DNA of 64,000 nucleotides, from contig NC_079424.1 of the NCBI RefSeq assembly GCF_026213295.1, forward strand, positions 17,484,903 to 17,548,902, given 5' to 3'. This DNA is from Gadus chalcogrammus. Taxonomy: Eukaryota; Chordata; Actinopteri; Gadiformes; Gadidae. Every line of letters begins with the position of its first letter. Position 1 is the stretch's first letter. Both the position numbers and the translations under genes were made by a program. A model generated the notes under the pieces. It was not told the origin of the DNA and did no database searches. It worked only from the letters and a program-made list of their open reading frames with translations. This document shows positions 1 to 12,200 of this stretch, piece after piece.

Positions 1-2678
1 TAACCCCTCATCACTTCAGTCAGTTGTTCAATGGCTCAGAGATCGTGGTGGCCGGGCGGCTGTCTGAAAACGACATGGACAACTTCCTGGTGGAAGTGTT
101 TGCCAATGGGGTGGGTGAAGGACAGGTGATACAGTGGTATCTTAGGGCATAAGAGTTGCTCAGTTCAGTTTGGTTTGAGCTCTTTTGGCTTTCTGCTCCA
201 CGTAGTTCGAGCAGGACTTCCAGGTGCAGGGCGAGGCTAGTGTCACCGACTGGGACGTGATCTACCCAGAGAAGGATTACATCTTTGGGGACTTCACTGA
301 GCGCCTGTGGGCCTACCTCACCATCCAACAACTACTGGAGACCAGGTTTGAGCAGATGGAAGCCAGTTATGGTTGGAATGGATTTCCAAAACCTCATTGC
401 TCTGGGTATACATTCTAAACCTGGGTGCAAGACTGTCTGAATTCTTTGTGTTGTTTCCATTAACTAGTAAGAGTGGGCCAGCAGAGGAGAAGAGCAACGC
501 CACGGCCAAAGCCCTGGAGATGTCCCTGAAGTACAGCTTCGTCACGCCCCTCACCTCCATGGTGGTCACCAAGCCAGAGACCGAGGATGGTCCCAGCGGG
601 CCCCTCATAGCAGACAAGCTGACTGAGGGTAGGACAGCTGGAGAGGCAGGAAGGAGGACTCAACTGAGTTGTGCACCAACATACTGACGTTGTGTCGTTA
701 TTGAGGTCCTACATGTATCTCTGTTGAATTATTCCCGCTTATTTCCACAGAACAACGGCAGCAGGCTGACAAACAGGGTATGATTTGTACCGGGTTTGTA
801 TTTGAATTGCCCTATAGTAGCTCTGAGAGTGCAGGCCTTGGAGATCCATTTCTTCTCACTGTGTATTTGTTGTTGGTCATGCGGTACAGGTGCAGTAAAT
901 TATCGGCAATCAGCCCCTCAATCAGGCTTCATGAGAACCAGTGTTGCTCATCATCCTACATACTTTGGTACGTATTCTATATTCATAAAATATGGCCATT
1001 GATCATTGCATGTGGTTTTAGCTTGAAATGTAGTGGGACAGGTAATTCTCCAGAATGACTTTATTTGACCAAACCAAGTCCATATATGTATATCTTCCTT
1101 TGCGTATTATTGTTGCTTCCACCTTGTCATTATACTTTTTGTTCAGTGGATGGAGATCCTCATTTCATGATCGAACTGCCAGAGAGAGAGGACGCTCTGT
1201 GCTTCAACATCAATGACTCACCTGGAACCATCTTTAACCTGGTCAAAGACCCCTCCATAGGTGAGCCTGCTTCAGTCCACACGGCACACGTGTCGTTCAT
1301 CAAATGCAGTTTCAACCTCTTGGCCATTTTAATGATTACTGAAAGAAATCTATTATTTTATCAGTATCCTCTAGGAAGTAGATCATTTAATCACATGTTG
1401 CTTCTTCAGGACTTTTGGTCAATGGTCAGACCATTGGGGATAAGATGGTTGCCCCTGATGGTAAAGTCAACACCTACTTTGGCCGCCTTGGTGTTGTCCA
1501 TCACACCCTGGGGGTGAGGCTGGAGGTGACCACTGAGTACATCACTCTGTCCCAGGATGGACAAAAGGTCAAGCTGCTGTGGTCAGATCAAGCTTCCCTA
1601 AAAGGACCCAGGTAGAAACACCTAGAAACCGACGGATGTTTATGACAATGTAACGGCTTGACCTCCTCTCTTTGCTTTTTTACTTTGTCTTCCTACCAAG
1701 TCATTCTGATTCCACCATCCACTCCATCTCCACTTTCTCTCCTAACCCCAGTGTGGATCTGCTTTTGACCAAGGACCGGAGCGTCAAGGTGACCTTAAGA
1801 GATTCTGTAAAGTTTGTGATCCTGCTCCACAAAGTGTGGAAGATGCACCCCTACCACCAGGACTACCTGGGATTCTACACTCTGGACAGCCACCTTCTCT
1901 CTCCATCCGTCCATGGTCTGCTAGGTAATGGAACAACAGGGAATCATAGCAGGAAATAGTGTCCCAGACAGGTGGTGTTTATCGATAGTACTTTGCTAAT
2001 GAAACAAAGAACATGTAGAACTAAAAATGATTGAAACTGTTTTAATTGTAAGTAAAGAATAGCAGAAAGTTTTCTGCTTATTGGTCTCTTATCTTTGTTC
2101 TATTTTATACAGTCAGATGGGTAAACTGATCTATTCAGCATCCATCTAGCTAGACACTTCCACCAGTGATGTCAGAGGGCAAGGCAGATTTGGAAACAGC
2201 TTTTAATGGATTAACACACTCACACCTGGACATTTTAACTAAAGTCAGATAAAGTCTGACTTTAAGGGAATCAATACAAAATCTTTTCAATGCTGGTAAA
2301 TTCTGCAGGTCAGTTCTACCATGGGATTGAGTTTGAAGTTGGAGATCTACGTCCAGGAGAGGTTCCTGAGAAACCAGACGCCACCATGTATGTCAAAGGA
2401 CATCAGCTCAATGTGACCAGGTACACCTGCTACCTTACATCTGTTTCACAGAACAGTGAACATCTAGATCGGAAATTTGGAGAAATATATTTGATCAAAC
2501 TTTGGAAACACCTTTTGACCTCTGTCTCTTGGTCTCTAGAGGTTGGCAACGGGACTTCAGGAAGGATTTGAAGAAAGGAGAAAATGTGCCATGCTGGTTC
2601 ATCCACAGTAATGGGACAGGGCTCATTGATGGCAGTGCTGAAGATTACATCGTGTCAAGCCTCTTTAACACTGTTTGA
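1..2678 (+). CDS. ITIH heavy chain gene A, 3' part (exons 13-22 by gene B numbering), truncated by window edge
   Basis: Secreted inter-alpha-trypsin inhibitor heavy chain, ITIH3-like; the 5' exons (signal, VIT and vWA domains) lie outside the window. Exons joined by GT-AG introns with phases matching gene B: 1-110, 206-345, 468-628, 751-777, 890-967, 1147-1260, 1410-1611, 1752-1924, 2309-2420, 2540-2678. They give 417 residues plus a TGA stop. Visible are sequons (FNGS, KSNAT, LNVT), the V-D-G-D-P-H-F site at the start of exon 18, where family members are cleaved and esterified to chondroitin sulfate, and the C-terminal propeptide ending in GLIDGS...[11 protein letters not shown]. Except for exon 17 (890-967), the sequence is almost identical to gene B at 11390-14202, introns included. 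An ATTAAA at 2836-2841 is a possible poly(A) signal. The exact ITIH1/ITIH3 orthology is not decided here. Confidence 0.92.
890..967 (+). CDS. Gene A exon 17, divergent pre-cleavage linker
   Basis: A 78-nt phase-1/1 exon encoding about 25 residues that end in HHPTYF, directly before the V-D-G-D-P-H-F site in the next exon. Compared with gene B exon 17 (12278-12352) I count 15 substitutions plus one 3-nt indel. The other nine shared exons together show only about six differences. Eight of the codons differ in amino acid and three are silent. The last seven codons (VAHHPTYF part) are conserved. Confidence 0.88.
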
Positions 2679-3386
2679 CAAGTAAAAGACAAGGTCACCC
2701 ATACTGGAGCAGCTACCAACCTGCAGCGATTTTAACCCCACACCATGTCAGTGTCGTAATATTAATTTGTCAAAGAATGAGACCCTTGATGGGAATTCCA
2801 ATGCTATCAAATTTAAAAAGATAATCTTTTCAATTATTAAAAAATAATAATAATTGCAACCCAAAAAAAAACGGCCTTGAGCTGAGTTGTTGTGTGTCAA
2901 TGTGCATTGACACATTATTGCCGCCAATAATTTGGGTGTGGAATTGCATCTGTGATCGTTGAATTCTCCGGTAGTTCAGCTCGTCAATTGATTGACGTAA
3001 CAGGGGCACCTCAGGGGCCAATCAGAGTCCAGCAGGGGCCAGGGTCCCTGTGGCCCCACCCCTAGAACCGCCACTGCCCCCGGCCGCCCCCTGGCGTTGC
3101 TAGGTTACCAGCTCACTTCTGCAAAAATATCTAGGGGACACACTGAAACAACAAATCAATTTGGTGACTGTTACAACACAGGGGAACTGGTGCTACATAT
3201 TAACTAGTTTAACAAACTTATACGGCAGCCAAAGATTGGTTAGAATTCAGTCTGCAGAACACAGTGAAGTTAAGTTAAGTGTGATAACATGGCACCCAGA
3301 TTATCGTTTTGTTTAAAGTATACTTGCTTGACTATAAGGTGCACATCTATTTACTTTACTGAGGTTTTCTTTCTTTTTTTAGAGTC
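2679..3386. other. Spacer after gene A with 3'UTR and transposon-like remnant
   Basis: The 3' flank matches gene B's 3' flank up to about 2814, where similarity stops abruptly (duplication breakpoint). It is followed by an A-rich stretch and, at about 3010-3090, a GGGGCC-rich piece (AGCAGGGGCCAGGG...CCACTGCCCC) resembling the end of a degenerate DNA transposon. No reading frame of note. Confidence 0.5.
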
Positions 3387-4320
3387 AGGGGGTTAGCCCA
3401 TCTGGTTTGGAGCAAGCCACAGATGCGTGTTTGTAGGCCTTTGACTTTCTCAACCCATGGCCTCTCTGGCCAGTCCAGGGAGCCCTGCTGGACAAATATG
3501 AAAATACAAATTCCCCAGCATTAAGATATACGTTTTGAATCACCCAGAACTCAAGACTTGTAGGCTGGGATTGTTAATTTATAAAGCAAATTATTGTTTT
3601 CTTTATTTTCCAGAAAATATGCAAGTAAGTAAGTATTTTATTGTCTCTCTGACAAGAGAAATTTGCTTTGGGCAAACAGAGAGCATTGGCGACGCATACA
3701 TAAAGATTTTACATACGTAAAAACGTGAAACATGTAACACATTGCATTACCCAAACACATGGCCTCACCCCCACCTTGAAACCCATTATAAAAAACGTAG
3801 TCGAGGAACTACCCAAGTATCCCAAGGATGATTGCACTGCCCACTAGTTATTGCACTATTGCCCCACCAGTTATTGCACTGTTCCATCCCGGAAAGCTCC
3901 CTCCAGCTTAGTTTATAAAGTAGCTTAATTCATAGCGTAACTAGAGAGAACTTTAATCTATTTAACCCACAAAATGGGAGCCGGTATCTTTTGCCCAGAG
4001 GCAACAGTTCATACTCCAAGTTTAGGACATGGGTTGGGTCAGTGTCTATCTTAGAACCTTGCTTCCTAACCTTGTTCTCAAAAATCTCCTTTAAGTGGAC
4101 ATTTATTAGAATTAGCCATTTTATCCCGATCACCCTTGAAACAGACAGGAATCTGGTGGTGCCACACCTAGTTTCCCAACTCGTCATTTGACATCACTTC
4201 TGACCTCATACATTTATTTATGGTAACCGATATTTTTATATAGCACACGTGCGTACTCTGTTCAGATGGGGAGGTGCAAAGTGTCCCTGTACGATGGCAT
4301 CTCTGTTTGGAGTGAAAAGT
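3387..4320 (+). pseudogene. Decayed itih 5' end (relic of upstream flank plus exons 1-4)
   Basis: Order and spacing mirror gene B's 5' end. 3387-3430 resembles the block just upstream of B exon 1 (AGGGGGTT...GAGCAAG). About 3450-3500 retains the end of the signal-peptide exon (GGCC-GTCCAGGGAGCCCTGCTGG). About 3535-3625 matches B intron 2 and the exon 3 acceptor, with exon 3 shrunk to a few codons before GTAAGT. About 4250-4320 is exon 4: the acceptor CTCTGTTCAG is kept, followed by ATGGGGAGGTGCAAAGTG, in which one base is lost relative to B's ATGGTGGAGGTGCTCAGTG, giving a frameshift. There is no start codon in the expected place and no later exons follow. I infer an abandoned tandem copy. Confidence 0.7.
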
Positions 4321-4329
4321 CTTAGCCTT

Positions 4330-6110
4330 GCTATTGAAATCCTGTCAGAAATTGCCCCTCTGGTCTAGCACAAGGGAATATCACTCCTAAATTGATTAAA
4401 GTTTTCCACCTTAAAAAAAGCTCATTGACATTGGAAAAATAATCTTAGATTGGGATGAGAGCATATTGCCCATAGGGCATCAGCAGGGGTATTGCAAGGT
4501 TAATATGAGGAGAGCAACAGAAGCTGAATAAAAGGTGATAACCAAAAAACTGCCATTCAGTAACCAAGTCAGGGCCAGTTGTTTTATTTGTTACTCCACA
4601 ATCATAAAAGTATGAGAGCAGTTAAATGTAATGGTAAAGAGCTGGTATATGTAACTCCAATGAATGTGCAAGAACACTCAATCTAAAATTGGCAAAGCAT
4701 GAATACAACAAACAAAGACTAATAATAAATAAGAATATACACAACAAAACAGAAAATATAATTAGTGTGACCTTATATATAAGAAACAATATATTGTTGC
4801 TTGTGCACATCAGTTGTATCAATAACTTTCTAGCCCTATATTTTGACCTGTTTCTAATCATATTTCAGCCAGACAAAGGCTGAAATAACAAACATATACC
4901 CCAATATCACATTGTTGAATGTACTGCAAGGCAGCATGGTTAGTCAAAAGTCTTTACTTTTCTGAAATCTCCTTGACATTTTAGTTTCCCCTCCTAATAT
5001 AGGCTACCAAGCTAAATCATTCTAATTTATTTTAATGGCTCTGGAAGATATTACTGCGAATTACGCTATTGGTCCAAATATTCTACTGTTCAAAACAAAA
5101 AACAAACAAGGAAACATGGTAAAGCAAGAGATGGATGCAATGCATTTAAATCCAACCCAAATATGCATGTTGCTGTACTTTTTGGGTCACATTGGTCCAC
5201 ATTTTCTGGAGCAAGGCATAAAAGTGATGCTCCTATTCCCATTGTACTCTGCTATGCAAGCCTGCAGAGATTCGGAAAGCCAAGGCGGGCGGTGGGGGGG
5301 GGGGGGGGGGGGATTGCGCTGGTCTGGAGTGGAAGGGACAGAAGGAGTCCAAATAGGAGGAGAGCAAAGAGTCAAAGGCTTCTTCGGTGGACATTGTATT
5401 GTTCTCGAGATGGTAGTGAAGACCGGACAGTTGAGGTGAAAGTAGAGAGAGAGAGAGAAGGAGACATCAGTTTAGTACAGAGGAGGGAAAGGGAGGACTT
5501 CCCTTCCCTTGCCTCTCACCCCCAGGTCTGGCGCAAGTGCTTATCACTCCAGTAGAGACGACTCAGCCTTAATTCTCAGCCATCAAACAAGTTCATTGAC
5601 TTTTGGACTTAAAATCAAATATTGGGACTTCAGCAGGAGCTATCATAAGGGTAGACACTGCCTATTATGAGGTACTGTTTGCAAAGCAACAGCCAATGAA
5701 TAAAAGGCAATACAAAAGACGAAAGGACTAATAAAAAAAATAATAGTAAAAAAATATCTATATATTGAAATACTGTGAACTAGTATGTGAAACTACGTGT
5801 TTGTTTATTGTGTACATCTGTTGTAAATGTCTCTTTTTACATTTATTTACCCCCAACCGTCTGTGACTCTCAAGTCCTATATTTTCAACTGTTTCCATCA
5901 GACAAAGGCTGGTTGTCTAAGCTAGATAACACATTTTACAAAACATGAAAATGTTAAATAAATGAAAATGATTAGTCAAAAGTCTTTACCTTTCTGAAAT
6001 CTCTTCTAGATCATTTAGTTTCCCCTTTCCTGAATCCACACTACAGAGTTAAAATATTCTTATTAATTCTACTGGCTTTGGAGGGCTGATAATAATTACA
6101 CTACTGGTTA
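4330..6110. repeat. Duplicated 5'-flank blocks upstream of gene B
   Basis: Two diverged copies of one segment lie in tandem. About 4500-5235 and about 5690-6500 share TTAGTCAAAAGTCTTTAC, CTTTCTGAAATCTC, AGTTTCCCCT and then AACATGGTAAAG...TCCAACCCAAA..GCATG and GGTCCACAT..TTTGAGCAAGGCA. The second copy leads straight into gene B exon 1; the first does not lead to a recognisable exon. It has CATAAAAG at 5217-5224, where the B copy reads CACAAAAG. A G homopolymer (about 5294-5312) follows. Frames here (for example 5035-5439) have no family resemblance. Confidence 0.6.
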
Positions 6111-6332
6111 TTAAAGATCTCATCGCATGAAAATTTCACTTTCTGAGGTTTTCTAACATTAATATGCATTTGGGGTAAATTCGTCTGGGGAAAGCTCAAT
6201 GTGCGACTGGCTCGTAGTGGCTGTAATTCTGCACCACGGCTGAATTTCGGGAACGTCTTGAAATACTGTGTTTGGGGCCCACTAATATCTATATTAAAGC
6301 ATCCATAAAGTAGCATGCCATGGGACCTTTAA
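6111..6332 (-). mobile_element. Short TTAA-flanked MITE
   Basis: A 222-bp element with imperfect inverted ends (TTAAAGATCTCATCGCATG at left; CATGCCATGGGACCTTTAA at right), TTAA at both ends. Its left 60 bp match the reverse complement of the right end of the larger 16444-17973 element (GAAAATCTCACTT.ATGAGGTTTTCTAACAT). Its right part matches that element's left end (CAGCCGTGGTGCAGAG on the opposite strand). It is therefore an internally deleted relative. TTAA targets are typical of piggyBac-type transposons, but no transposase is present to prove the superfamily. Confidence 0.75.
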
Positions 6333-6369
6333 GCATAGGTAGGTAGGCTACGGATTAATACAAAAACAA

Positions 6370-6567
6370 ACAAATAAACATGGTAAAGAATGGGACCTTT
6401 ATGCAATGCACTCAAATCCAACCCAAAGTTGCATGCTGCTCTACTTTTTGGGCCAGGGGGTTGGTCCACATTTTTTTGAGCAAGGCACAAAAGTGTGTTT
6501 GTTGCTCCTACTAGGCAGGGTCCTGTCTACACATTGGACTGAGTCAGTGTTAGGAGGACATTCAGTC
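6370..6567 (+). promoter_or_regulatory. Candidate promoter/5'UTR of gene B
   Basis: This block directly precedes the start codon and is present in diverged copies at about 5109-5235 and 3387-3430, in one case also in front of relic itih exons. The preserved core is GGTCCACAT..TT..GAGCAAGGCA followed by an A-rich CACAAAAG (6486-6493), a poor TATA-like element. Role inferred from position and repetition only. Confidence 0.3.
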
Positions 6568-7187
6568 ATGCCTGAGGTGCAGGGTGGTGTTCTGCTGCTG
6601 CTGTTGGGCCTTCTGTACCTCGGGACACTTTGGCCGGTCCAGGGAGCCCTGCTGGTCTCTCGCTACGATGCTACGACGAAGGTGAACTTACTCATATTGT
6701 CTTTTCATATTATTATATTATGTGTCCATTTGAAAATGACATCAATGTCCAAAGCTCCGTTTGCCCTGCTTCGTTGGTTCATTGGTTTTTACTGTAATTT
6801 ACTCTTCTGCTACCTGTTTAGTTAAGTAATGTTTCTTTCGTTGTTCTGCTACCTGCATGTAGTTTAGTTGTAGTTATTCTGCCTCGTTTCATTCCTGATT
6901 TGTATGAGGACATGCTTCTCCAAAGGCCATTCTGGGTCACCTTTCCCTTTTTGATATTTATTCTCTTGGTATGTTATGTCAACATAGCATAATATGTTTA
7001 TCATTTGACAACATTTCAGGAGACAAGAGGTGCCATCAGGTCCATTCAGGTATTTTCAGCTATTTCCATTTTTCCTTTTTTTCTACGCGCCGTGATTGTT
7101 TTAGATCACCCAGAAGCCTGGACCTGCAGGCTAAAAATATTAACTTTTTCTTTTTTGTTACAGAAAAGAAGTGTAGACGATGCAAAG
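6568..7187 (+). CDS. Gene B exons 1-3 (signal peptide and N-terminal propeptide)
   Basis: Exons 6568-6681, 7020-7049 and 7164-7187, all phase 0. Exon 1 begins MPEVQGG and runs into a leucine-rich hydrophobic core ([14 protein letters not shown]), then PVQGA, a plausible signal-peptidase site, followed by [11 protein letters not shown]. Exons 2 and 3 are 10 and 8 codons, the tiny exons usual for ITIH propeptides. Donors are GTGAAC, GTATTT and GTAAGG. Gene C has the same three-exon arrangement. Confidence 0.88.
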
Positions 7188-8511
7188 GTAAGGGAAGACT
7201 TTTGGGATACATTTTGATATTTATGACGATTAGAGATCCACTTTTTGTTGTTGTTTTGTTGTTGTTTTGCATTTCAAGTGCTAAAGGCATGCCTAGGAGT
7301 CTCATTTGTTACCAATGTATGTATTTTGTTGCCTACTCTGTTCAGATGGTGGAGGTGCTCAGTGTCACGGTACACTGTACGGTGGCTTCTCGGTTCGCTC
7401 ACACAGTCATGACCTCCAGTGCTTTGAACAAAGCCAACTCCTCCCAGGAAATATTCTTCGAGGTGGACCTGCCCAAGACGGCCTTCATCACCAACTTCAG
7501 CATGTGAGTCTTCCACCAGACCTCACCCTTTAAAACAGTGAAAGCTTTTCGCCTCCTAACAAAAAGCACATGAGATCTTCTTTAAACCAGCCAGTCAATA
7601 GACATTAAACCTGTTTCAACATTCAGTCGGTTGTTGGCAAACTGTTCAATTCATCAATATACCTCACCATCTTCCAGTCCCGCCTCAAGACTCATCTCTT
7701 CTCCTCTGCCTACCCCTAGATCACTCACTATCCCTAGCCCCATCAACTTTTCTTTTCTTGTTTATCTATTTTTGTGCCCCTATGTAAAGCGCTTTGAGTA
7801 CGTGAAAAGCGCTATATAAATTGAATCTATTATTATTATTATATAAAGCTTCTTATTGCACATTCTTTGGATCCAATGTGCAACACTTACAACACAACTC
7901 TTGCTGGATTCCTTTGTTTGGAAGAGGCTCAAGTAAAAGATACGATTCCATCGACACATTGTAACAGCAATAAAAGCTTTTTCTAAATCCTTTTTTCACG
8001 TTTCAACTGCCCCTTCTGTTCACAGGGAGATTGAGGGTCAGATCTATGTTGGGGTTGTGAATGAAAAGGAGAAAGCCAAGAAACAGTATGAGAAGGCTGT
8101 TTCAAGTGGACGGACAGCAGGACTGGTCAAGTAGGTGGAGATTGAACAGGCATTTACCTCGAATCATGTCACTTTGTGTTTAAAGAAACTATTCACATCT
8201 TTTCCTGTTTCATGTGGAAACTAAAGTGATTTAACTGTTTGATATCACTCATTTGGGCTAATTGGCATGATGTTACAGAGCTTCTGGAAGGAAAATGGAG
8301 AAGTTCTCTGTGTCTGTCAACATTGCAGCCAAGAGCAATGTGACCTTCATCCTGACCTATGAGGAGCTTCTTCAGAGGAAATTTGGCAAGTATGAGATCC
8401 TGACCCGAATAAACCCTAAACAGCTGGTCGAGAACTTTCAGGTGAATCCAAGTTCACAATCCCCTAAATTTCGTGGGCTCAGTAAATGTACATATTTACA
8501 CCAAATATATT

Positions 8512-8602
<91 letters not shown>

Positions 8603-9158
8603 ATTGTGGCTGATATCTATGAGCCCCAGGGCATTGCCTTTGTGGATGCCCATGCAACCTTCCTCTCCAATGAACTTCTCCCCCTGGTGGAGAAAACGGT
8701 CACAGACAACAAGGTTCAGTTTGATATCTATCAGCAGGAAGTGAATTAAATGGCAGACTACATTTTGTGGTCATTTGAAGTTGAAGCCCATACATCCCTC
8801 TTTCAGGCACACATCTCCTTCTCGCCCACGCTGGATCAGCAGAGGAAGTGTCCAGAGTGTGATGGGTCTCTGATCAATGGGGATTTCATCATCAAGTATG
8901 ACGTGAAACGAGCGTCAAGCCTAGGAGACATTCAGGTCTGCTGTCAACAAATATATGAAACACAATGCTGACTTTAGTGGAGCAACATAGACCAGTTTAA
9001 ACTGATCAATTCCACTTTTGTATTGCTACCTCCAGATCGTGAACGGATACTTTGTGCATTTCTTTGCTCCTCCGGATCTTCCTCGCATCCCAAAGAATGT
9101 GGTGTTTGTCATCGACAGGAGTGGGTCAATGTTCGACACCAAGATGAAACAGGTACAG

Positions 9159-9252
<94 letters not shown>

Positions 9253-12200
9253 GCATGGACAGTGATGTAGAAAAAATAACATACATTTTATTGCATTCAC
9301 ATACTAACTACCAGCCTTCTTGTATTCTTGCCTCCAAAGACCCGCGTGGCAATGGAATCAATTCTCTCAGACGTCCATCCAGAGGACTACTTTGGTATCA
9401 TCTTATTTGATGGCTCAATTGATCTCTGGAAAGAATCCCTTACCAAAGCAACAGAGGAAAACGTGGATGAAGCCATTCAATTTGTCCGGCAAATATCTTC
9501 TAGGGGAAGTAGGTTAGCTTCTACTTGGCTAGATATCAAACTTATCCTACCAAACAACTAACGCTACCAAAGATTAATGTGAATGTACTCATGTTTCAGG
9601 CACTAACATCAATGATTCCGTAATGAAGGCCATCCACATGCTGCAAGATGACAGAAGGAACAAGAAGCTCCCAGAGAGAAGTGTGGACATGATCATTTTA
9701 CTAACCGATGGAATGCCAAATGCGGGTGGGTGTACAGAGATATCAAAATACATTTGTGATGATAGTTTTGACGTGATATGTCATATGTCTCATATGTGGT
9801 CTCTCTTCATGGATATGCTTGCATCCTGTTCCATCATATTGGGTCATGATTTAGCTGTCTTCATTAATGTCTTTGTGATTGTGTAGGTGAAAGCAACCTT
9901 CACAGGATCCAGCAGAACGTGTGTGAAGCCATCGGTGGTAATATGACTCTGTTCTGCCTGGGCTTTGGGGATGATGTGGATTACTCCTTCCTGGATGTGA
10001 TGGCCAAACAGAACAATGGCGTGGCCCGCAGGATCTACGAAGCCTCCGACGCTACCCTTCAGCTGCAGGTGAGGTTACGCTAATCAGGGGCGTTGTTAGG
10101 ATTTGAGGACATTCAGGGCTTCGCCCGGACCTCTGGAGGGGGGTCGGGGGGACTCTGGACGTTAATGCCTTTATTTTGTAGTCTTTGTAATTGTGTACTC
10201 TGGCACTTTATTCAAAGTACACTCAATGTGTGCGTCAAACACTTGTTTACTTTCCAGATAAATTTTGAATTGTGATTGAATAAATTTAAGTATATTTTTT
10301 AGTAATATTGAGTTTAAGCAGAATAAATCAGAATATATCATGTATTGACATTCTACTGTCATGGGTAGATGTGTGGGAGCGTCTTGGACTAGGTGGAAAT
10401 CACTCAGGAGCCGACGAGAAGCATGAAAAAATATGGTATCTTTTATTTTCCCAATTTAAAGGCCCTTAAGGCAATACAAATAAACTAAACAAACTGAATG
10501 GGCTTGAGAGTCACAAAAATATCAATTCGAACTTCAGCATACTGGACCTATAAACAAGTCACTTTGAGAGCAATAATCAGACATACGTCCTTCCATCATC
10601 AGCTCTCCCGAACCACTGACGAGCGTCAGCCTATATAGGCCTCTCCCTCTCCTACTAACTGGCGCATACCAATATGCACGTGAGACAGGGGTGTTACAAG
10701 TTCAATTACCTATACAGCTTTAAGCAGCTACAATTCTCCCCTCTATAAGCTAGAACATAAGCACGGTAAACCGTGTACTATTGCTAGATTATGGCGTAGC
10801 CAACATATACAAAAACTGCAAAAAACATGACTACAAAAACTCGGGGACACTTCCGGTTTACCCGGAAGTTATGACGTCAATTTAAAGTAGACGCGGCACA
10901 CATTCCCTAATACAAAGTCTAGACGAGACGCTGGCAAGACGAACATTTATGCTGTGTTAACATGAAACTTTTAAACTAAATAAACAAACCTGGAATTTGA
11001 CAACGACTTACTTGTTTGAGTGGTTATTGCAACAGAACAGGTGACGTTAATGGTAAATGGTATTAAACAGAATAACAATAAAAAATATCCCAATTGAGAT
11101 CCTGGGCTAATCAAAAAACCATCAGGGCTTTAGCCTAGGAGGATGCCCCTGGCCTAACAACAGCTATGATGCCTAGAGGTGTCTTTGTTTAACCAATGAG
11201 GTAGCGTATTTCTGGGTCAATAACCTCTTTCTACTCTCTCAGTCCGGACAATCATTTCACACAGCCCGTTTCCACGAATGTGACCGCTGGATATGTGTAT
11301 GAATGTGTTGCAGGGTTTCTACGATGAGGTGGCTAGCCCGCTGTTGTCAGCAGTGGACCTGCGTTACCCTGACAACGCGGTGGATTCCTTAACCCCTCAT
11401 CACTTCAGTCAGTTGTTCAATGGCTCAGAGATCGTGGTGGCCGGGCGGCTGTCTGAAAACGACATGGACAACTTCCTGGTGGAAGTGTTTGCCAATGGGG
11501 TGGGTGAAGGACAGGTGATACAGTATCTTGGGGCATAAGAGGGGCACAGTTCAGTTTGGTTTGAGCTCTTTTGGCTTTCTGCTCCACGTAGTTCGAGCAG
11601 GACTTCCAGGTGCAGGGCGAGGCTAGTGTCACCGACTGGGACGTGATCTATCCAGAGAAAGATTACATCTTTGGGGACTTCACTGAGCGCCTGTGGGCCT
11701 ACCTCACCATCCAACAACTATTGGAGACCAGGTTTGAGCAGATGGAAGCCGGTTATGGTTGGAATGGATTTCCAAAACCTCATTGCTCTGGGTATACATT
11801 CTAAACCTAGGTTGCATGTGGACTGTGAATTCTTTGTGTTGTTTCCATTAACTAGTAAGAGTGGGCCAGCAGAGAAGAAGAGCAACGCCACGGCCAAAGC
11901 CCTGGAGATGTCCCTGAAGTACAGCTTCGTCACGCCCCTCACCTCCATGGTGGTCACCAAGCCAGAGACCGAGGATGGTCCCAGCGGGCCCCTCATAGCA
12001 GACAAGCTGACTGAGGGTAGGACAGCTGGAGAGGCAGGAAGGAGGACTCAACTGAGTTGTACACCAACATACTGACGTTGTGTCGTTATTGAGGTCCTAC
12101 ATGTATCTCTGTTGAATTATTCCCGCTTATTTCCACAGAACAACGGCAGCAGGCTGACAAACAGGGTATGATTTGTACCGGGTTTGTATTTGAATTCCCC

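Noticed and set aside
5035..5555. 130-134-codon frames upstream of gene B
   Set aside because: Overlap in two frames across a poly-G tract within a duplicated flank block; no family resemblance.
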